DNA of 64,000 nt, taken from Druceiella hillmani (Eukaryota > Arthropoda > Insecta > Lepidoptera > Hepialidae). Made by a program: the position numbers and the translations under genes. This document shows positions 1 to 12,607 of this stretch, one piece after another. The stretch is taken from the NCBI GenBank assembly GCA_039881145.1, contig JAYKKI010000088.1:3472501-3536500 (forward strand), read 5' to 3'. Each line of letters opens with the position of its first letter. Position 1 is the first letter of the stretch. Below the pieces are notes generated by a model, which saw nothing but the letters and a program-made list of their open reading frames with translations, did no database searches and had not been told where the DNA came from.

Positions 1-2922
1 TTCAATGTTATTACACAGTGACAGACAACCCTGAGCAGAGAAGCAAACAAATCTGATCATCTAATTGTTATATTCTGTTTCTACTTTTAAAGCTATGGAG
101 AGATAGAATGTCTAACTGGGATATTCCGTTTTTATGTTTAAAGCAAGTTTTTATGTTGAAAAGGATCGCAGTAATTTTTTTTTCAATAAATATTGTACTT
201 TAATAGTTAAAAATGTATCTAAAACGATTTCACAAGATTTTTGCAATAATATCTTTGGAGAATAAGGCCAAAAATATTTGCTTCATATTTGCATAATGAT
301 TCGTCACGCATCATATTTGTTTTATAACTATTGCAATGTTGCCAATTAACCGAGTTTTGAACCGAACGGCAAAAGCCTAAAAAATAACTCAAGTTTTTAG
401 AAAAGAAGGCTCTAAGATACAAGTGATATAATTGTTTAATCCAAAAACCCATTTATTTAACTTGAAATTCAAAATAAAAACAAATCTTCTTAAAAAATAA
501 AACTCCATATCTATCACATGCAGACAACAAATAATTATCGATTGAACTGCCATGGGATGATGTCTCTAAAATCGTTTGATCAGAAAACTGTAATGTTCAA
601 TCATCGATAAGTGTAATATAATTAAGTACCATTACATGAACATAAATTTGTAAAGTATTGTAACTATTTTGTAAACTTATCGAGTCTATGAATTCGGGCC
701 ATTGTTGGACAGTACGATAAGTCTTTTAATAAACCATTAAAGTACATATAAACATTTAAGGGTACATGTAATTTCTATTAAACTATTTACAAATATTAAT
801 ATTATTGCTCACTACGTAAACATATATTACGTTGATACATATTTCAGTCTTAAAAATATTGTTAATATCTCTATTAAATTGATACTTTAAGTAAGCTTCT
901 AGTACCACTGGTTTTTTATAAATTTATCAATAGCAGATTCGGAGGTAGGATTTACATTTTTTGTAAACATTTTCAGCAATCTTACACAAAATTTAAAAAA
1001 AATTCAAGTCGTGTTTTATTTATTTATAAAAAAAAACCACGTTAAACTTGCGTGTTACCCCAAAAGCGGATATATGCAAACAATGAAAGTACAACAATTT
1101 ACATTACATATAATAAAATAAATAATAATCAATACAACAGAAAACACACAATAATTAAGTTAAATATAAAACAACTTTATCATCAGCCATGATCTACCAA
1201 ATAACTCCATAATCGTATTCCTTAAGAAGGTAATAGCGCATATAAAAATATGAAGAGTCAGGCATTTATTATAATAAATACCTCGTTGTCTAAACTTTTG
1301 AAGGCTGCAGGATATTCGTGCGCGCTCTAGGCAGATGAAATAAACCATGACTCCTTTATATCACGTAAACAGAAGCATAAAGAATTATTTATCCCAAAAC
1401 CGAAGAATTATCAACATGATAATAGAATTAATTAAATAAATTCATATTCAAAATCAATTCCCATTTTACATCCGACTATACCAATTACAAAATGTCATGG
1501 TAAAAAAATTAGTTTTCCCAACAATTTTCAGCTTGAATAATTTTCGGATTTCATCGTTATGCTTAACTCAAAACTTACGCCTGCTTAGAATTGGCGTAAA
1601 GTTTTCAATCTCTCAAAATTGTTCTTTTTATAGAAGTCCTTAAAGACCTCTATGCAAGTCTCTTCTAGTTTACATCATTGGCAGATGCGTAAGACAGGGC
1701 ATAATCGTATCTTTTTAAAACAAATCTTAAGGCCATAATGAACAAGCGAATTTTCATACGAAAAGCAACAACATTTTTCTCCTCCTTTCTCCTGAAACTT
1801 GACCGAACTCAATGATTTTTCACAAGGTATCTGATATTATTTATCTCTAGGATTATAGGTCCTTATTTTTTCGATAATACTTATAAAATAAGATGTATAC
1901 ACATCTCAAAATGAGATATTTTTCACAAGAAGGTTCGTCATATTAAAATAATATTTAACCAACAAATAAGACAAATTTAAACGTATAAATGATTGCTCTT
2001 TGCTTAAAAAAGTGTAGAGTGGAAGAAACGTTGCCATCCTGAAGTCGATTTTACGGCTAAATATAGACAGGTAGCCCTTCGAGCTGCAATTTTCTCTCCA
2101 CAAAGGGCTGTGAAATCTACTATTTCCCATTTACAGCCGCATTTCACTTTACTTTCAAGTTTTTCAAACAAAAGATAGCTTAAAGTATTCGAAAGCTCGT
2201 ACTAACTTTGAACTGACAAAAAATTCTTTAAAAATTAAAATTAGAATGCAAGTCGCTACTAAATAGGCAAAACAACTTTTTTTTAAATTTATTTTTCGTC
2301 ATATGTATTCATATATTTTTAATAATGAAAAATTATTTAGTTACAACATACATCTTATTATTTTCCGACTACAGAGCTGTCGAAGCATAATGACACAATG
2401 TAAGCAATAAAACATGCAAATGCATTCTCGGCTTCGCACTGTATCCGTTACAAAATACACGAACGCATTCATCGTTAAACATATCCGGTCGTTAAAATTT
2501 AGTATTGGGTCAATCCGTTATCCTACAGAACCGTTACACTATATAAACGTTATTATTTTTATACTTCACCATATCCGATATAACATGCAATGTTAGAATT
2601 AAAATTATTAAAAAAAAATTAATAAGAATATACATCGATTTTCACTTTTTTAAAATAACAACGAAAGAAAAGAAAATTATATAAATTCTATGGAATCTTC
2701 AAATATCGAAAACTGCTTGAAATATTTTTTTAAAACAGTTTTTTTTTATTTATAGAGTTAATAAGATAACAAATACTTAATCACAAACGTATTTTATGTA
2801 AAGGACTTTTAAATAAAAACCATAAACATAATCAGAAAGCAGAAAAATGTTTCCAATTTTCTATATGCATATATTATCCATTACCAAAACTTTAAAAATT
2901 TAAAAGTGACAACATAAATATA
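1..2922. other. A+T-rich non-coding stretch, nothing recognised
   Basis: Very A+T-rich sequence with frequent stops in all frames. The longest frames (about 60-77 codons) are low in complexity and match no family I know. I see no tandem array, tRNA-like box or clear transposon end. It could be intron or intergenic DNA. Confidence 0.6.
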
Positions 2923-3112
2923 CTTACTAACTCGGCTTCTCTCTTTCTGTCGCAAACGGCCTAGCGTCGAATATACTCGAAGTGCGTCAAACTTGTCGTG
3001 ACACGAAATCGCAACGTTTTTCCCGTCAAAAATATTTTGACAATGTAGTCAGATATTCTCAGCTCTAAGCCGAGTGCGACCAAACGAGAGAAACTGACTT
3101 AGTAAGTTTATT
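2923..3112. mobile_element. Probable small MITE with about 45-bp inverted ends
   Basis: The left end (2923 onward, 'acttactaactcggcttctc') and the reverse complement of the right end (ending near 3112) align over about 45 bases with roughly three-quarters identity, both starting acttactaa. Both arms carry a ttctctc and a gtcgca block. The interior of about 100 bp is non-coding. This is the architecture of a non-autonomous DNA transposon. The target duplication is not clear, so the superfamily cannot be assigned. Confidence 0.45.
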
Positions 3113-4265
3113 TTTATTTAGTTACTTTACGCAGTGAGTGATTGACGCAGCAGTAAACTACTGGATTATACACGGAATGACATGGGAATCTGAGTCCGAA
3201 CCTGCCATACTTTTTTTTTATTTTAGGGGGTATTATTGAATTAAAATCAAAAACATCTTTTAATCTTACATTTGTTATAAATTTAATTATTTTACGTCAG
3301 TAATTATGTATATTTGGTGCATACATATCTAGATATGGTTGAATGTGAAAAATTTTATTGCCGGAGATCTTTGTTCAAATCCTTTTGTTCTAGTTCATTT
3401 TTTTTTATAAAAATATTTTTTATCAATAAAATTAACATAAAAAGTTGCACTCTTCCGGGCTTTGGGTACAAACTCCACGTTTATAATGAATATTTATACT
3501 TACTCTTTAGATAAATATATTAATTTATTAAATGAGGTATTTTCATGTAATTGCATAACTTTTAGAAATTAATTAAGCGTATTTGTATGCACTAAAACAT
3601 CATATTTATTATAATATTAATAATTTAATTAATTTTACTTGCTTTTTTTATTTTCTTAGTTCCCACAAAAGACTGCAAAATTTTTCAGTTGTGCTGTACG
3701 ATCTTAAGATTCTTCAATTTTTAGTTCTTTGTCTATTTCTATTGTCTACCTACGTAGAAAATTTTAATTACAAAATGTATTGTTATAACAAGAAAAACGC
3801 GAAAAGACACTTAACAATTTTTTCAAAACTTGCATCAGAATACTTTGCTGGAAAGCGAGATGCCATCTGTTGCGTTCGATATAATTATCTGATTCAAATA
3901 TAGGTTAAAATGAAAATCTTTAGATGTTTCATGTTAGCGAACGTGAAATCGTGTCACCGCATTACGAAACGATTTTATTCCCGGCTTTCGTAAAGTTAAC
4001 CAGGCGTACTAAAGTTACGTTTTGAAAATAAACACGCGGTTAATTAAAAATAGTCTACGTTTTTGAAGTTAATTATAAAGAGTTTGCTCGAAGCCGGCGA
4101 ATTCCGATAGATATAAAGAACAAGGCATTCAATGTATATAACAAATGAAAAACTTACTTACGCAATTAGTTTTTGGTAAGATAAGATCTTTTTAAAAAAA
4201 TGTCGGAGGCAATTGTCATTCAATCTCATACTTCATCTCCATTGTTCGTGATTTTTTTAGATTTG
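3113..4265. other. A+T-rich non-coding stretch
   Basis: No supported gene. A 106-codon frame at 3583-3903 (plus) is rich in Phe, Tyr, Leu and Asn as expected of random A+T-rich DNA. It has no recognisable domain or signal, and I do not call it. Confidence 0.5.
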
Positions 4266-4269
4266 TTAC

Positions 4270-5052
4270 AGCAATACTTTCGAGGATAGTATGTTATCGG
4301 AGATAGAGCGATACTTTCGAGGATAGGGTATTATCGGAGATAGAGCGATACTTTTGAGGATAGGGCGTTATCGGAAATAGACCGATACTTTTGAGGATAG
4401 GGTGTTATCGGATATAGAGCGATACTTTCGAGGAAAGGCTGTTATCGGAGAAAGAGTAATACTTTCGAGGATAGGGTGCTATCGGAGATAGAGTGATACT
4501 TTCGAGGGAAAGGTGTTTTCGGAGATACAACGATACTTTCGAGAATATGGTGTTATCGGCGATAGAGTGACACTTTCGAGAATATTGTGTTATCGGAGAT
4601 AGAACGATACTTTCGAGGATAGGGCGTTATCGGAGATAGAGTGATACTTTCGAGGGTAAGGTGTTATCGGAGATACAACGATACTTTCGAGAATATGGTG
4701 TTATCGGCGATAGAGTGACACTTTCGAGAATATTGTGTTATCGGAGATAGAGTGATACTTTCGAGAATAGGGCATTATCGGAGATAGAGTGATACTTTCG
4801 AGAGTAAGGTGTTATCAGAGATACAACGATACTTTCGAGAATATGGTGTTATCGGCGATAGAGTGACACTTTCGAGAATATTGTGTTATCGGAGATAGAG
4901 TGATACTTTCGAGAATAGGGCATTATCGGAGATAGAGTGATACTTTCGAGAGTAAGGTGTTATCAGAGATACAACGATACTTTCGAGAATATGGTGTTAT
5001 CGGCGATAGAGTGACACTTTCGAGAATATTGTGTTATCGAAGATAGAGCGAT
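4270..5052. repeat. 37-bp satellite array with 148-bp higher-order repeat
   Basis: About 21 tandem copies of a 37-bp unit whose core reads 'atactttcgaggatagggtg' followed by a ttatcgg block. In the right half the same four variants recur in order. The marker 'cgatactttcgagaatatgg' starts at 4531, 4679, 4827 and 4975, exactly 148 (4 x 37) apart. This is higher-order organisation, produced by repeated amplification of a four-unit block. The left half is more irregular. The array is non-coding. Confidence 0.93.
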
Positions 5053-5069
5053 ATACGAAATACGAAATA

Positions 5070-5096
5070 AGACTATTGTAGTTGAATGTAAGTTGA

Positions 5097-5160
<64 letters not shown>

Positions 5161-5203
5161 TATATATATATACATATAAATATCAACTTACATTCAACTA
5201 CAA
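5070..5203. mobile_element. Hairpin element with (TA)n core
   Basis: Two inverted arms of about 30 bp (5072-5103, starting 'tgtagttgaatgtaagttga', and its reverse complement ending at 5203) flank about 70 bp of nearly pure TA repeat. The whole can fold into one long hairpin. This looks like a TA-rich MITE whose loop expanded into a microsatellite, or an inverted duplication seeded by the TA tract. Confidence 0.7.
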
Positions 5204-5258
5204 TATTATTATTTCGTTTAAAAATGATTCGTTATGCTTAAATTTTTTCGGTGAAGTA

Positions 5259-5441
5259 GTCGTCACCGTAGTGTATTGGGTTGATCACAAGCCGTACGAC
5301 CTTTGACTGGGACCCGGGTTCGATTCCCGACCGCCCACAGACTGGTGTTCTGTTTGACTGTAAGATATTGCTTTCATATCAATAAGTCCGCCGTATGTAT
5401 TAATTGCACACATTAAATTACGTAAATAAATAAATATTCAG
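5259..5441 (+). mobile_element. tRNA-derived SINE, copy 1
   Basis: The head is tRNA-like: an A-box-like region around 'tattgggttgatcacaagcc' and a perfect B box GGTTCGATTCC at 5317-5327, an internal RNA polymerase III promoter. The tail contains 'agatattgctttcatatcaa' then an aataagtccgcc block and ends in a taaa-type simple repeat. Copies 2 to 4 are at 21551, 39401 and 50145. The tail block is shared with LINE 3' ends at 35.3, 54.6 and 58.2 kb, implying mobilisation by that LINE. It is not a tRNA gene, because no cloverleaf can be completed. Confidence 0.85.
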
Positions 5442-7329
5442 TTTTTTTTGATATTTTTTTTCTAGAAGTTCTTTTTATGATAATGAAACATTTAAAAGTA
5501 ATTTTGATTGAGAAAATGTTGAATATCTTTTGATATTGAAAAGTGTTTGTTACTGATAAAAGCCAAAAGAAAAAACTGTTATAGATTATTTTCATTTTAT
5601 ATTTTCGAAAATGGTCTATAAAAAAAATTTATGTATCAATTAACTAACACAATCTTTGACCAAGGATACAACGGTTATCACTCAACATAATTAAGTTATG
5701 GTTATTATGTATAACAGAACCAATGCTTATCATCTTTCAGGATTATACCTCACCATAATTTTATACCTTTCTCATATCGACAATCCGCCTATCACAACCT
5801 CATATTTTCTAGGGTTTTAGATCTCTGTACATGAAATAAAATATTGCAAAGAAATAGTTCAGCTAGGTATTTCAAATAATGTGTAGCGAAATATGAACAA
5901 AATAAAAAATTTCTTTATACCCACCATATAGCGTGGCGTAATCGGACTAATTTTTCAAAATAAAAGATATGTTTCATTAACGATTTCTCAATCTTAAGCC
6001 TTGTTTGTGAAATATCAAACTTCAGAATGATATCTTGTATTCGTCCTCTTTATATATTTGAAAGATATCAAAACAAATAGCAAACATAAAAATATAGAAC
6101 ACGTGAAATAAAATTTTTGGAAAATACTTTTTTCACTTTTAACGTCATTTTAAAATGAAAATAAAATAAATTATTAAACTTTCATACATTTAAAAGACGC
6201 GAGCCTTGAGTTGACCACGACATAGAAGAATAATTATAAACAAATAAACAAATCAATACTATATATATACAATTATTAGTTCTAAGAATCTTAACCAAAA
6301 AATAAAGGTTTATTCAAGACGTCATCGAACTAGATGAAAATCATGCTACATTTATGTAACTCTGAAATAGTTTTAATAAAATTAAAATTATTGACTAGTA
6401 CTAATGATATCCAGTGATCGAAATACATTAAATTTTTAAGTCTGGACCTTATTCTTTTACCTGAAACTCATTCAGTCGATCTGACATTTTAAAATTCTTT
6501 GGCGAAAATCTCTACTCTGTGCGATTGTTTGACCACAGTTTATTATGTGTTTGACAGTGACAGTCTGAACGTAAACAATTAATATTTTGTAGTTGACGGA
6601 AACAATGAATCTTTTAATGTATTCGTAATACATAATTAATGTATTTGTAACATGTGTTGTATTTAAATTTTAGCTCATTCTCCATATAAACTTTAACCAT
6701 GTCAAATCTCACACTCCTCTGTGAGCGCAATATGCTTAAAAAGTGGTAAAAAGTTTTCTCTTCACATATGAATATACAGATTATTATTTGAAATAATAAA
6801 CAAAACACATACTGTTTATTATTCGCGAAAAAAGCTTTTTATATATCGCGAAGTGTATTATATATCGCGAAAAAAGCTCACGATATAAACGCTGATGTAA
6901 GGCGTGTCATAATACTAAAATATGGGTAATACCCCAGGTGGTAGATCAATACAATATATTTTTCTAATTACGTTCAAATATTATATAATACCATGAAGAG
7001 ATACCTCCATATTTATCTGTCGGTTTGATATTTTATTATTTTCGAATAACTGTTATGTGTAGCCAACTTAGCAGGCAAAAAAAATATTTATTTAAAATAT
7101 CTATTAAACAATTATTTATTATTATATTTAAAAAATTGTCTATTATTTTCACCTAATCATAAGTATGTATGCACTTAAATAAACCCAGGATGACCCACTC
7201 TTGAAGATTAGGAGACTGTCAATAATGTCTCTGACGCATTTCTTAAAAATACTTGTAAAAGTTCGCCATATAAATTATTCAAAAATGGCGCGGTTTCCTA
7301 AAAAACTAGGGTCAGTCACATCTGCTGAC
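5442..7329. other. A+T-rich non-coding stretch
   Basis: No supported gene. Around 6824-6895 the block 'atatatcgcgaa' with a flanking aaaaagct occurs two to three times as a small local duplication. Otherwise I see nothing. Confidence 0.5.
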
Positions 7330-7650
7330 ATGGCAAAGTGTCATATATCGAAAAGTTTGTTTTAAGGGTTTTCCGTACCCGTGACATAAACAACCCTTTC
7401 CCTCTACCAGAATCAAAACCATATCCTCTGCACATTGTAAACCTCGTCACCGCGGTTCCATTTCTAGAAATCCTGTACGTGATCTATCTCTTTACAAACC
7501 TCTATGCGTCACGGCAATCCTGGATTGGGAGTGCGTAAGTGGTACGTGATGGCGGTTTAGCAAACAAGTGTTACTCACGCCTCTGTCGGGCGGCGCCTTA
7601 TGAGAAGCGTGTCGTTATTAATGTGTCACAATAGGCGCGGCCGGTGCTGT
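7330..7650. other. GC-richer island, possible unique host sequence
   Basis: This stretch stands out from its surroundings by higher G+C, several CpGs (for example ggcggcgcc near 7590 and ggcgcggccgg near 7636), and lack of similarity to any other part of the window. A 66-codon frame at 7338-7538 has no stop but does not start with ATG and shows no recognisable domain. It may be a conserved non-coding element, promoter or non-coding exon; the sequence alone does not decide. Confidence 0.3.
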
Positions 7651-9394
7651 CGTTCGGTCGTGCGAATGAATTGTTATTTTTATTTATAGATGACGTTGTC
7701 ACGGCGACCTTTCGTTTCCGGTGTATATTTTTTTTTAAACGCAATGTATTTTGGCTCCTCCTTGATACAAAGGAAGGTCAAAGTAAACAAGAAGTTTTCG
7801 CGACAAATGATTGTATCGTCTTTGACAAATGATTGCATAGGTTTTAGCCAAGATTTCGGAACTTCTCTAGAAAGGTTGAAAGCCCCAGAATATTTTATCA
7901 ATGCATAATTACGCCAAAATGTATTTGGTTAGTGACAGGTAGCCCCAAGTTTTCAAGTGGATTACATGAAAAATAATGAATTAATAAAAGCAAATACTGT
8001 CCCTTCCACTGTATGAGAATTGCTTAGATCCCAATTATTCTTCGATTAGCTGATGCAATTGGTAACTTGTGAAAGGAAGTTGGGTTACAAGTATTAAACA
8101 GTTCAGTTCAGTTCAAGCCAGAAAGTCAAAATGTTACTGTCAGCAATCAGTTGACTAGCTAATTAACTAAGTAATGAACAGTCTAATACTGCAAAATATA
8201 CTCGTAAAATTTGAGTAGTGGAACTTGGTTATGCAGTATATCCATTTTATCATCCAATATTAAGCCATCTTATTATCATTTGTCCAAAGCCCTAAGATTT
8301 CAATTACATAATAAATAATTCGATAATTAGAAAGATGTTCAAGAAAGTGAACATATTTTTATACTAAAGTTACAATGATGCCTACCAGATAGTGGTAAGT
8401 TAGGAATAAAGATGTTGCCTAAATGTAAATTATATTATAATATGTGTGTGTAAATTATATTATAATATGTGTGTGTAAATTATATTATAATATGTGTGTG
8501 TAAAGTTGCATAAATATAGGAGAGTCGATCGGAATAATTGTTCCGTTGCTGTGAAATTGTATTGCCAGTTTTTGCGGGAAATTTTACTGAAAAAGACTGA
8601 AAATTTTACACAACATTTGAAATATACTTAGAGAAAGTTTACGTGTGGAAATGTATAGAAAATGATAGACGTTAAAATAGAAAATGATGGAAGTTGAAAA
8701 GGAACTAATATTTGTAATAAGAGAAAGCGATGCGACTACGGGGTAAACATAAAGGTTTATTCGTTTTAATCCCTCATTGGAAAATGGAAAAATAGAAGAT
8801 GGTTGAATGAATACTCTTTAAAATCTGTAAAACAGAGTTATATTAAAGAAAACGATATTAACTCTCTTGGGGTTTTAATGGGGTATTTAAATTCGAAACC
8901 ACCAGAGAAAACATGAAATTCTTACACGTGTTTTTTAATGTTTTTGCAGATTCGTGATTTGCGGCTCAGATTTTTATTCGCCGAAGTTCCAAATTTATAT
9001 AACACAATGTCTCATGTTCAAAAACAGCCCAAGTTACAGAATTTAAACTATGAGGAATCAATAAAAAATGTATAATACAGAAATATGTACATTTCCAGGG
9101 GCTTTTTGGGCTGAATATGGTACTCAGGCCTTGCAAATCGTTTATAATATTTATTATAAATTTGAAAATAACCGAAGAAACTATCTTTGACTTATATTGT
9201 TTTAAACAAAGAACAAAGCTAACTGATCTTTATATTAAACAAAACATATTATTCATGCTGTTAACCAAAATGTATGTAGACCCATTGACGTTTTTATGTA
9301 TTCCTTTCATTACGGGGCGTAACCATATTTTCATTTTCCATCATGCTCATTTAGATTATCCTCAACTTCTTCAATTAGTCAGCCAAATATGTTT
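7651..9394. other. A+T-rich stretch with a small 25-bp triplicate
   Basis: Non-coding as far as I can tell. The only structure is three perfect tandem copies of a 25-bp unit beginning 'taaattatattataatatgt' at 8426-8500. The 93-codon frame at 9117-9398 lacks family signals and partly faces the transposon relic that follows. Confidence 0.55.
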
Positions 9395-10334
9395 CTAATT
9401 CTCACTTTTGTTTGAATGTTTCACTTTTGTCACATGTACTGTGTTGCACACACTTTTTTGATATAAATTAGGCCACAATTTCTTAAATTCTAAAAAATAT
9501 TCAGTTTTTAGTTCTTTGACTGTAAATGTTGAACTGAAGTTTGAAACCAGATTAATGTATTCTACTGGGATGTAGACACGATCATATTTCCGCACTTTTC
9601 TTTGTAAATTCGCGGTTATTTGGTAAAAATGATGACCTGCGTACAAGAAAATGTAGTTTTTAAATCGTTTGGAGTTAGTCAACGCCAACATAAATCTCAA
9701 CAATATATTGTTTTTGTTTTCCCCAGGGAAACATCGAAAAACAGACATAAATAATTAAGATGATGATCAATATAATTTTCAATAAAATTCAGTACCGCGG
9801 AACAGACCAAATTTGTTCTCTTGTTAGAAGCTCCATCGTAATACATGTCAAAAGTCGATTTGCCTATTTTCAGTTTTTTTATACCAAAACAATGGATCCA
9901 TAGTTGCTGTAAATAAAAAAAAATGTTTTGCGTGTGTATGACAGCGGTAAATTTTTCATAAGATTGAATGTTATAGCTGTTACGTCAACTTTTTCTTTAC
10001 GATGGTCTTGAACTGATAATATTTTGTTATAAAAATGTCTTTATTTTCTTTTTTAATTCATCTATTCTGGGGCAAAAGCACGTTTTACATTTTCTGTTAA
10101 ATTGGTTAGTTAAATTTTCATCATGAATCCTTCACAAGTTATACATGTATTGACCTGTGGCCGACCAAATCTTAAAGAAAAGTTTTCTTTAAAACATTTG
10201 AAATAAAATTTGTATTTTATATTAGCGCATAATTTTGATAGACAATCGTATATCAAGATATTCAATGTCGTTTCCTGCATTATGTGCCTTTTCCTAGTAA
10301 AGAATATAATATGCTCATATATTTTGTGGTACAA
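9395..10334 (-). pseudogene. Decayed transposase-like gene (DUF7869-type, RNase H-like)
   Basis: On the minus strand, overlapping frames give a consistent order of motifs known from insect transposon proteins carrying a DUF7869-like domain. A 'RFGRPQVNTCITCEG' zinc-ligand segment (about 10110-10170) comes first. A 'DVTAITFNL' strand (near 9980), where I would expect the first catalytic aspartate, follows. Then come a 'DGASNK' segment (near 9830), the 'GENKNNILLRFMLAL' motif (9680-9715; usually GQNKN) and 'YDRVYIPVEYINLV' (9545-9590). The final 117 codons (9395-9748) are open; upstream there are several stops and frame changes. It is a broken copy of a DNA transposon gene. The family name is from memory and needs a profile search. 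Confidence 0.6.
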
Positions 10335-11211
10335 TCTTAAAGAAAAGTTTGTAAAATTGTAATATAAAAATATTTAAAATATATAAATATTTAACTTTTA
10401 TTGTAAAAATTTAAATATTTATATATTTTTTTAAATAATTTGTAATAATAAACGGATTGTTTCAATATATATTAAGTTGTACAACATAAGAGAATAATAT
10501 AATGAAATCAATTTACAAATATTAATTTTTTTTCTGACGTCTTTTTTCCATGATCCCAACTTTTTATAATTTTTCCAAGTTCTAGGAAAAAAATTAAATT
10601 TTACAAAAAGTTGTTTGGTTTTTATCAATTTTGGGGCTACAGTGTCTTTCGTATTCAATAATATACCTTTTTTCATCAACGCCTCAAAACGTATTGTTAA
10701 AAATTCTACTTAGATTCTTTTGCTTCTCAAAACTTTGCTGAAACCATACCAACAAATTTTCGGCTTATTGAAAACCACACAGAAAATACTGAAAAAAATA
10801 TCTGTAAATCAAATTATATTCTAATCATATCGCGAACGGTCTCCTTTGCCGGCTTACAGAATAGAGCGGCATCCTCTGTAGTCTAATGACAACTGGATTT
10901 AAATTTCTAATTTCACAGCCGGCGCCTTCCTCATACATAACGTGTTGTAACATCTTCACAATGGGTTTACTGATTGACAACAGTTGTTGCTTGGAATAAT
11001 TGTTATTACAAAACTTACGTGTCAATGGAATGTGCCTCGCTTTCATGTAGAGGTTTGTCTACGACATTAACGTATTAAGACGGTATAGAAATTTAACTGT
11101 CTTAGCAAAATGAGTAAAAGTATTTTATCAGAAGAAATGAGGAGCATATTTTTTCTCGGGATTATTCTTAAATAATCGCTTGAAAAGTTAACCGCGTACT
11201 CCCAAACAACT
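10335..11211. other. A+T-rich stretch upstream of the transposase relic
   Basis: Lysine-rich minus-strand frames (10431-10679, 10825-11046) could be the N-terminal half of the same decayed element, but I cannot identify motifs in them. Nothing else is seen. Confidence 0.35.
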
Positions 11212-11608
11212 ACCGCAAACTCCTACGAAATACTTAATACTGCAAACTTTACGAAATATTATATAAGGTATGCAAGTGCCGCAAAATTCTACGAAATATT
11301 GTATACTGTATGCAAGTGTCGCAAACTTCTACAAACTATTGTATACTATATGCAAGTGCTGCAAACTTCTGCGAAATATTGCATATTGTCCGCAAGAGCA
11401 CCAAACTTCTACGAAATATTGTATACTATACGCAAGCAGGTGCTGCAAACTTCTACGAAATATTGTATATTATCCGCAAGAGCACCAAACTTCTACGAAA
11501 TATTGCATACTGTCCGCAAGTGCTCCCGAACTTCTACGAGATATTGTATACTATATGCAAGTGCTGCAAACTTCTACGAAATTATATATACTCTCAAAGC
11601 CGCAAAAA
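11212..11608. repeat. About 40-bp minisatellite, 9-10 copies
   Basis: Tandem copies of a unit of about 40 bp with core 'ttctacgaaatattgtatac' followed by a tatgcaagtgctgcaaac block. Individual copies vary from 40 to 43 bp. Because 40 is not a multiple of three, the array produces three overlapping long frames that permute the same peptides (11270-11838). They are an artefact of the repeat. Confidence 0.9.
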
Positions 11609-11644
11609 ATTACAGACAACTTCATTTTGATATCAGAAAGACGT

Positions 11645-11960
11645 CTGTAACCCTCCCCCCCCCCGCTCTCTTGACTTTTTCCTTCTGCCTTACTCCCTCT
11701 TCCTTTCTCCTACTCATCCTCTCCCGCACCAAACAGCCCCTCCCTCTCCACCTAACCCCTCTTTTTTCCACTTTCATTCTCCCTCTCCATCTCTTTTCCT
11801 CCTCTTCTCTCTCTCTCTCAACTTTAGAATCAATTTGATTATGATATCAGAAAACAGTGTCTCACACACTCTTCCTCTCTCTTTTACTCTCACCCTCTTT
11901 CTTTCTCTCTCACTCTCTCTCTCACACACAGACTCTCTTACCCTATCTCTGTGTATTTCC
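11645..11960. repeat. Long polypyrimidine-rich tract
   Basis: About 300 bases are almost entirely C and T on the plus strand (purines on the minus strand), including a run of ten C near 11658 and long ctctct runs, with a short mixed break near 11825-11860. Such mirror-like homopurine tracts can form triplex DNA. It is non-coding. Frames here encode only Ser/Leu or Arg/Glu repeats. Confidence 0.8.
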
Positions 11961-12343
11961 AAATTAAAAATAATCGTATACAATGAGGTTTTGGTAAATG
12001 GTTGGTTTTGGTTATGCTAAAACTAGGGGAAAAGGTTAAGGGAAGTTTATATTCCCACCTAACACTATCATAAAGAATTAAGGGTTAAAAATCCGGAATC
12101 TGTAATTAATTGCTGCTAATAACAAAAAAAAGTCTCGAAACTGGCAACACTTTCAAAACGCGAATCGGGAAAATCAACGACCAACTTCGTGGATTAATTA
12201 ATCAACTTTGTTGAGCAATTTATACTTTGTATTAACCTGAATGCCGTGATCTATTTTCATTAAGTAATTATGCGTTTATCCAATGTATTAACCTCCTATT
12301 CAAAACTTATAATCACTTTCTGTTTTATTCCGAGTAAGAGTTT

Positions 12344-12607
12344 TTATAAAAAAATAGTCCATCTCACATTCAGCAATAGGAAAGTATCCCAAGAGGATTG
12401 CCAGACGAAGCTGTAAATCAGATGCACCGCAATCATGCAACGCGATATATAATTCTTGGACTCGATCCAAGCGTATAGTCCGCGGTCTTCCCCCGCATTC
12501 TTTTGCCAATCACGTCTTGTGGTGCATACCACATTAGTCATTCCTTCCATGTGGCCAAACCATCTCAAAAAAAAACAATTATAAAACCGTTCAAGTCCAC
12601 ATATCAA
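12344..12607 (-). pseudogene. LINE (RTE-like) ORF C-terminal fragment
   Basis: Minus-strand translation gives 'LRWFGHMEGM' and, one frame over, 'GGRPRTIRLDRVQEL'. These match the conserved C-terminal signature (W-GH--RM ... GRPR--W-D-V) of RTE-type non-LTR retrotransposon polyproteins. A frame change between the two and loss of flanking domains show it is dead. Only about 85 residues remain. The clade assignment is tentative. Confidence 0.6.

Noticed and set aside
3583..3903. 106-codon plus-strand frame
   Set aside because: Composition of random A+T-rich sequence and no motif; starts at a non-ATG codon.
4963..5175. Tyr-Ile-rich frames here, at 14544-14880 and at 52371-52571
   Set aside because: Translations of TA microsatellites.
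5259..5441. tRNA gene suggested by a perfect B box
   Set aside because: No complete cloverleaf; repeated four times with a LINE-like tail, so a SINE.
11270..11838. Three overlapping frames of 106-179 codons
   Set aside because: They are shifted translations of the 40-bp tandem repeat and the following pyrimidine tract; no real protein features.
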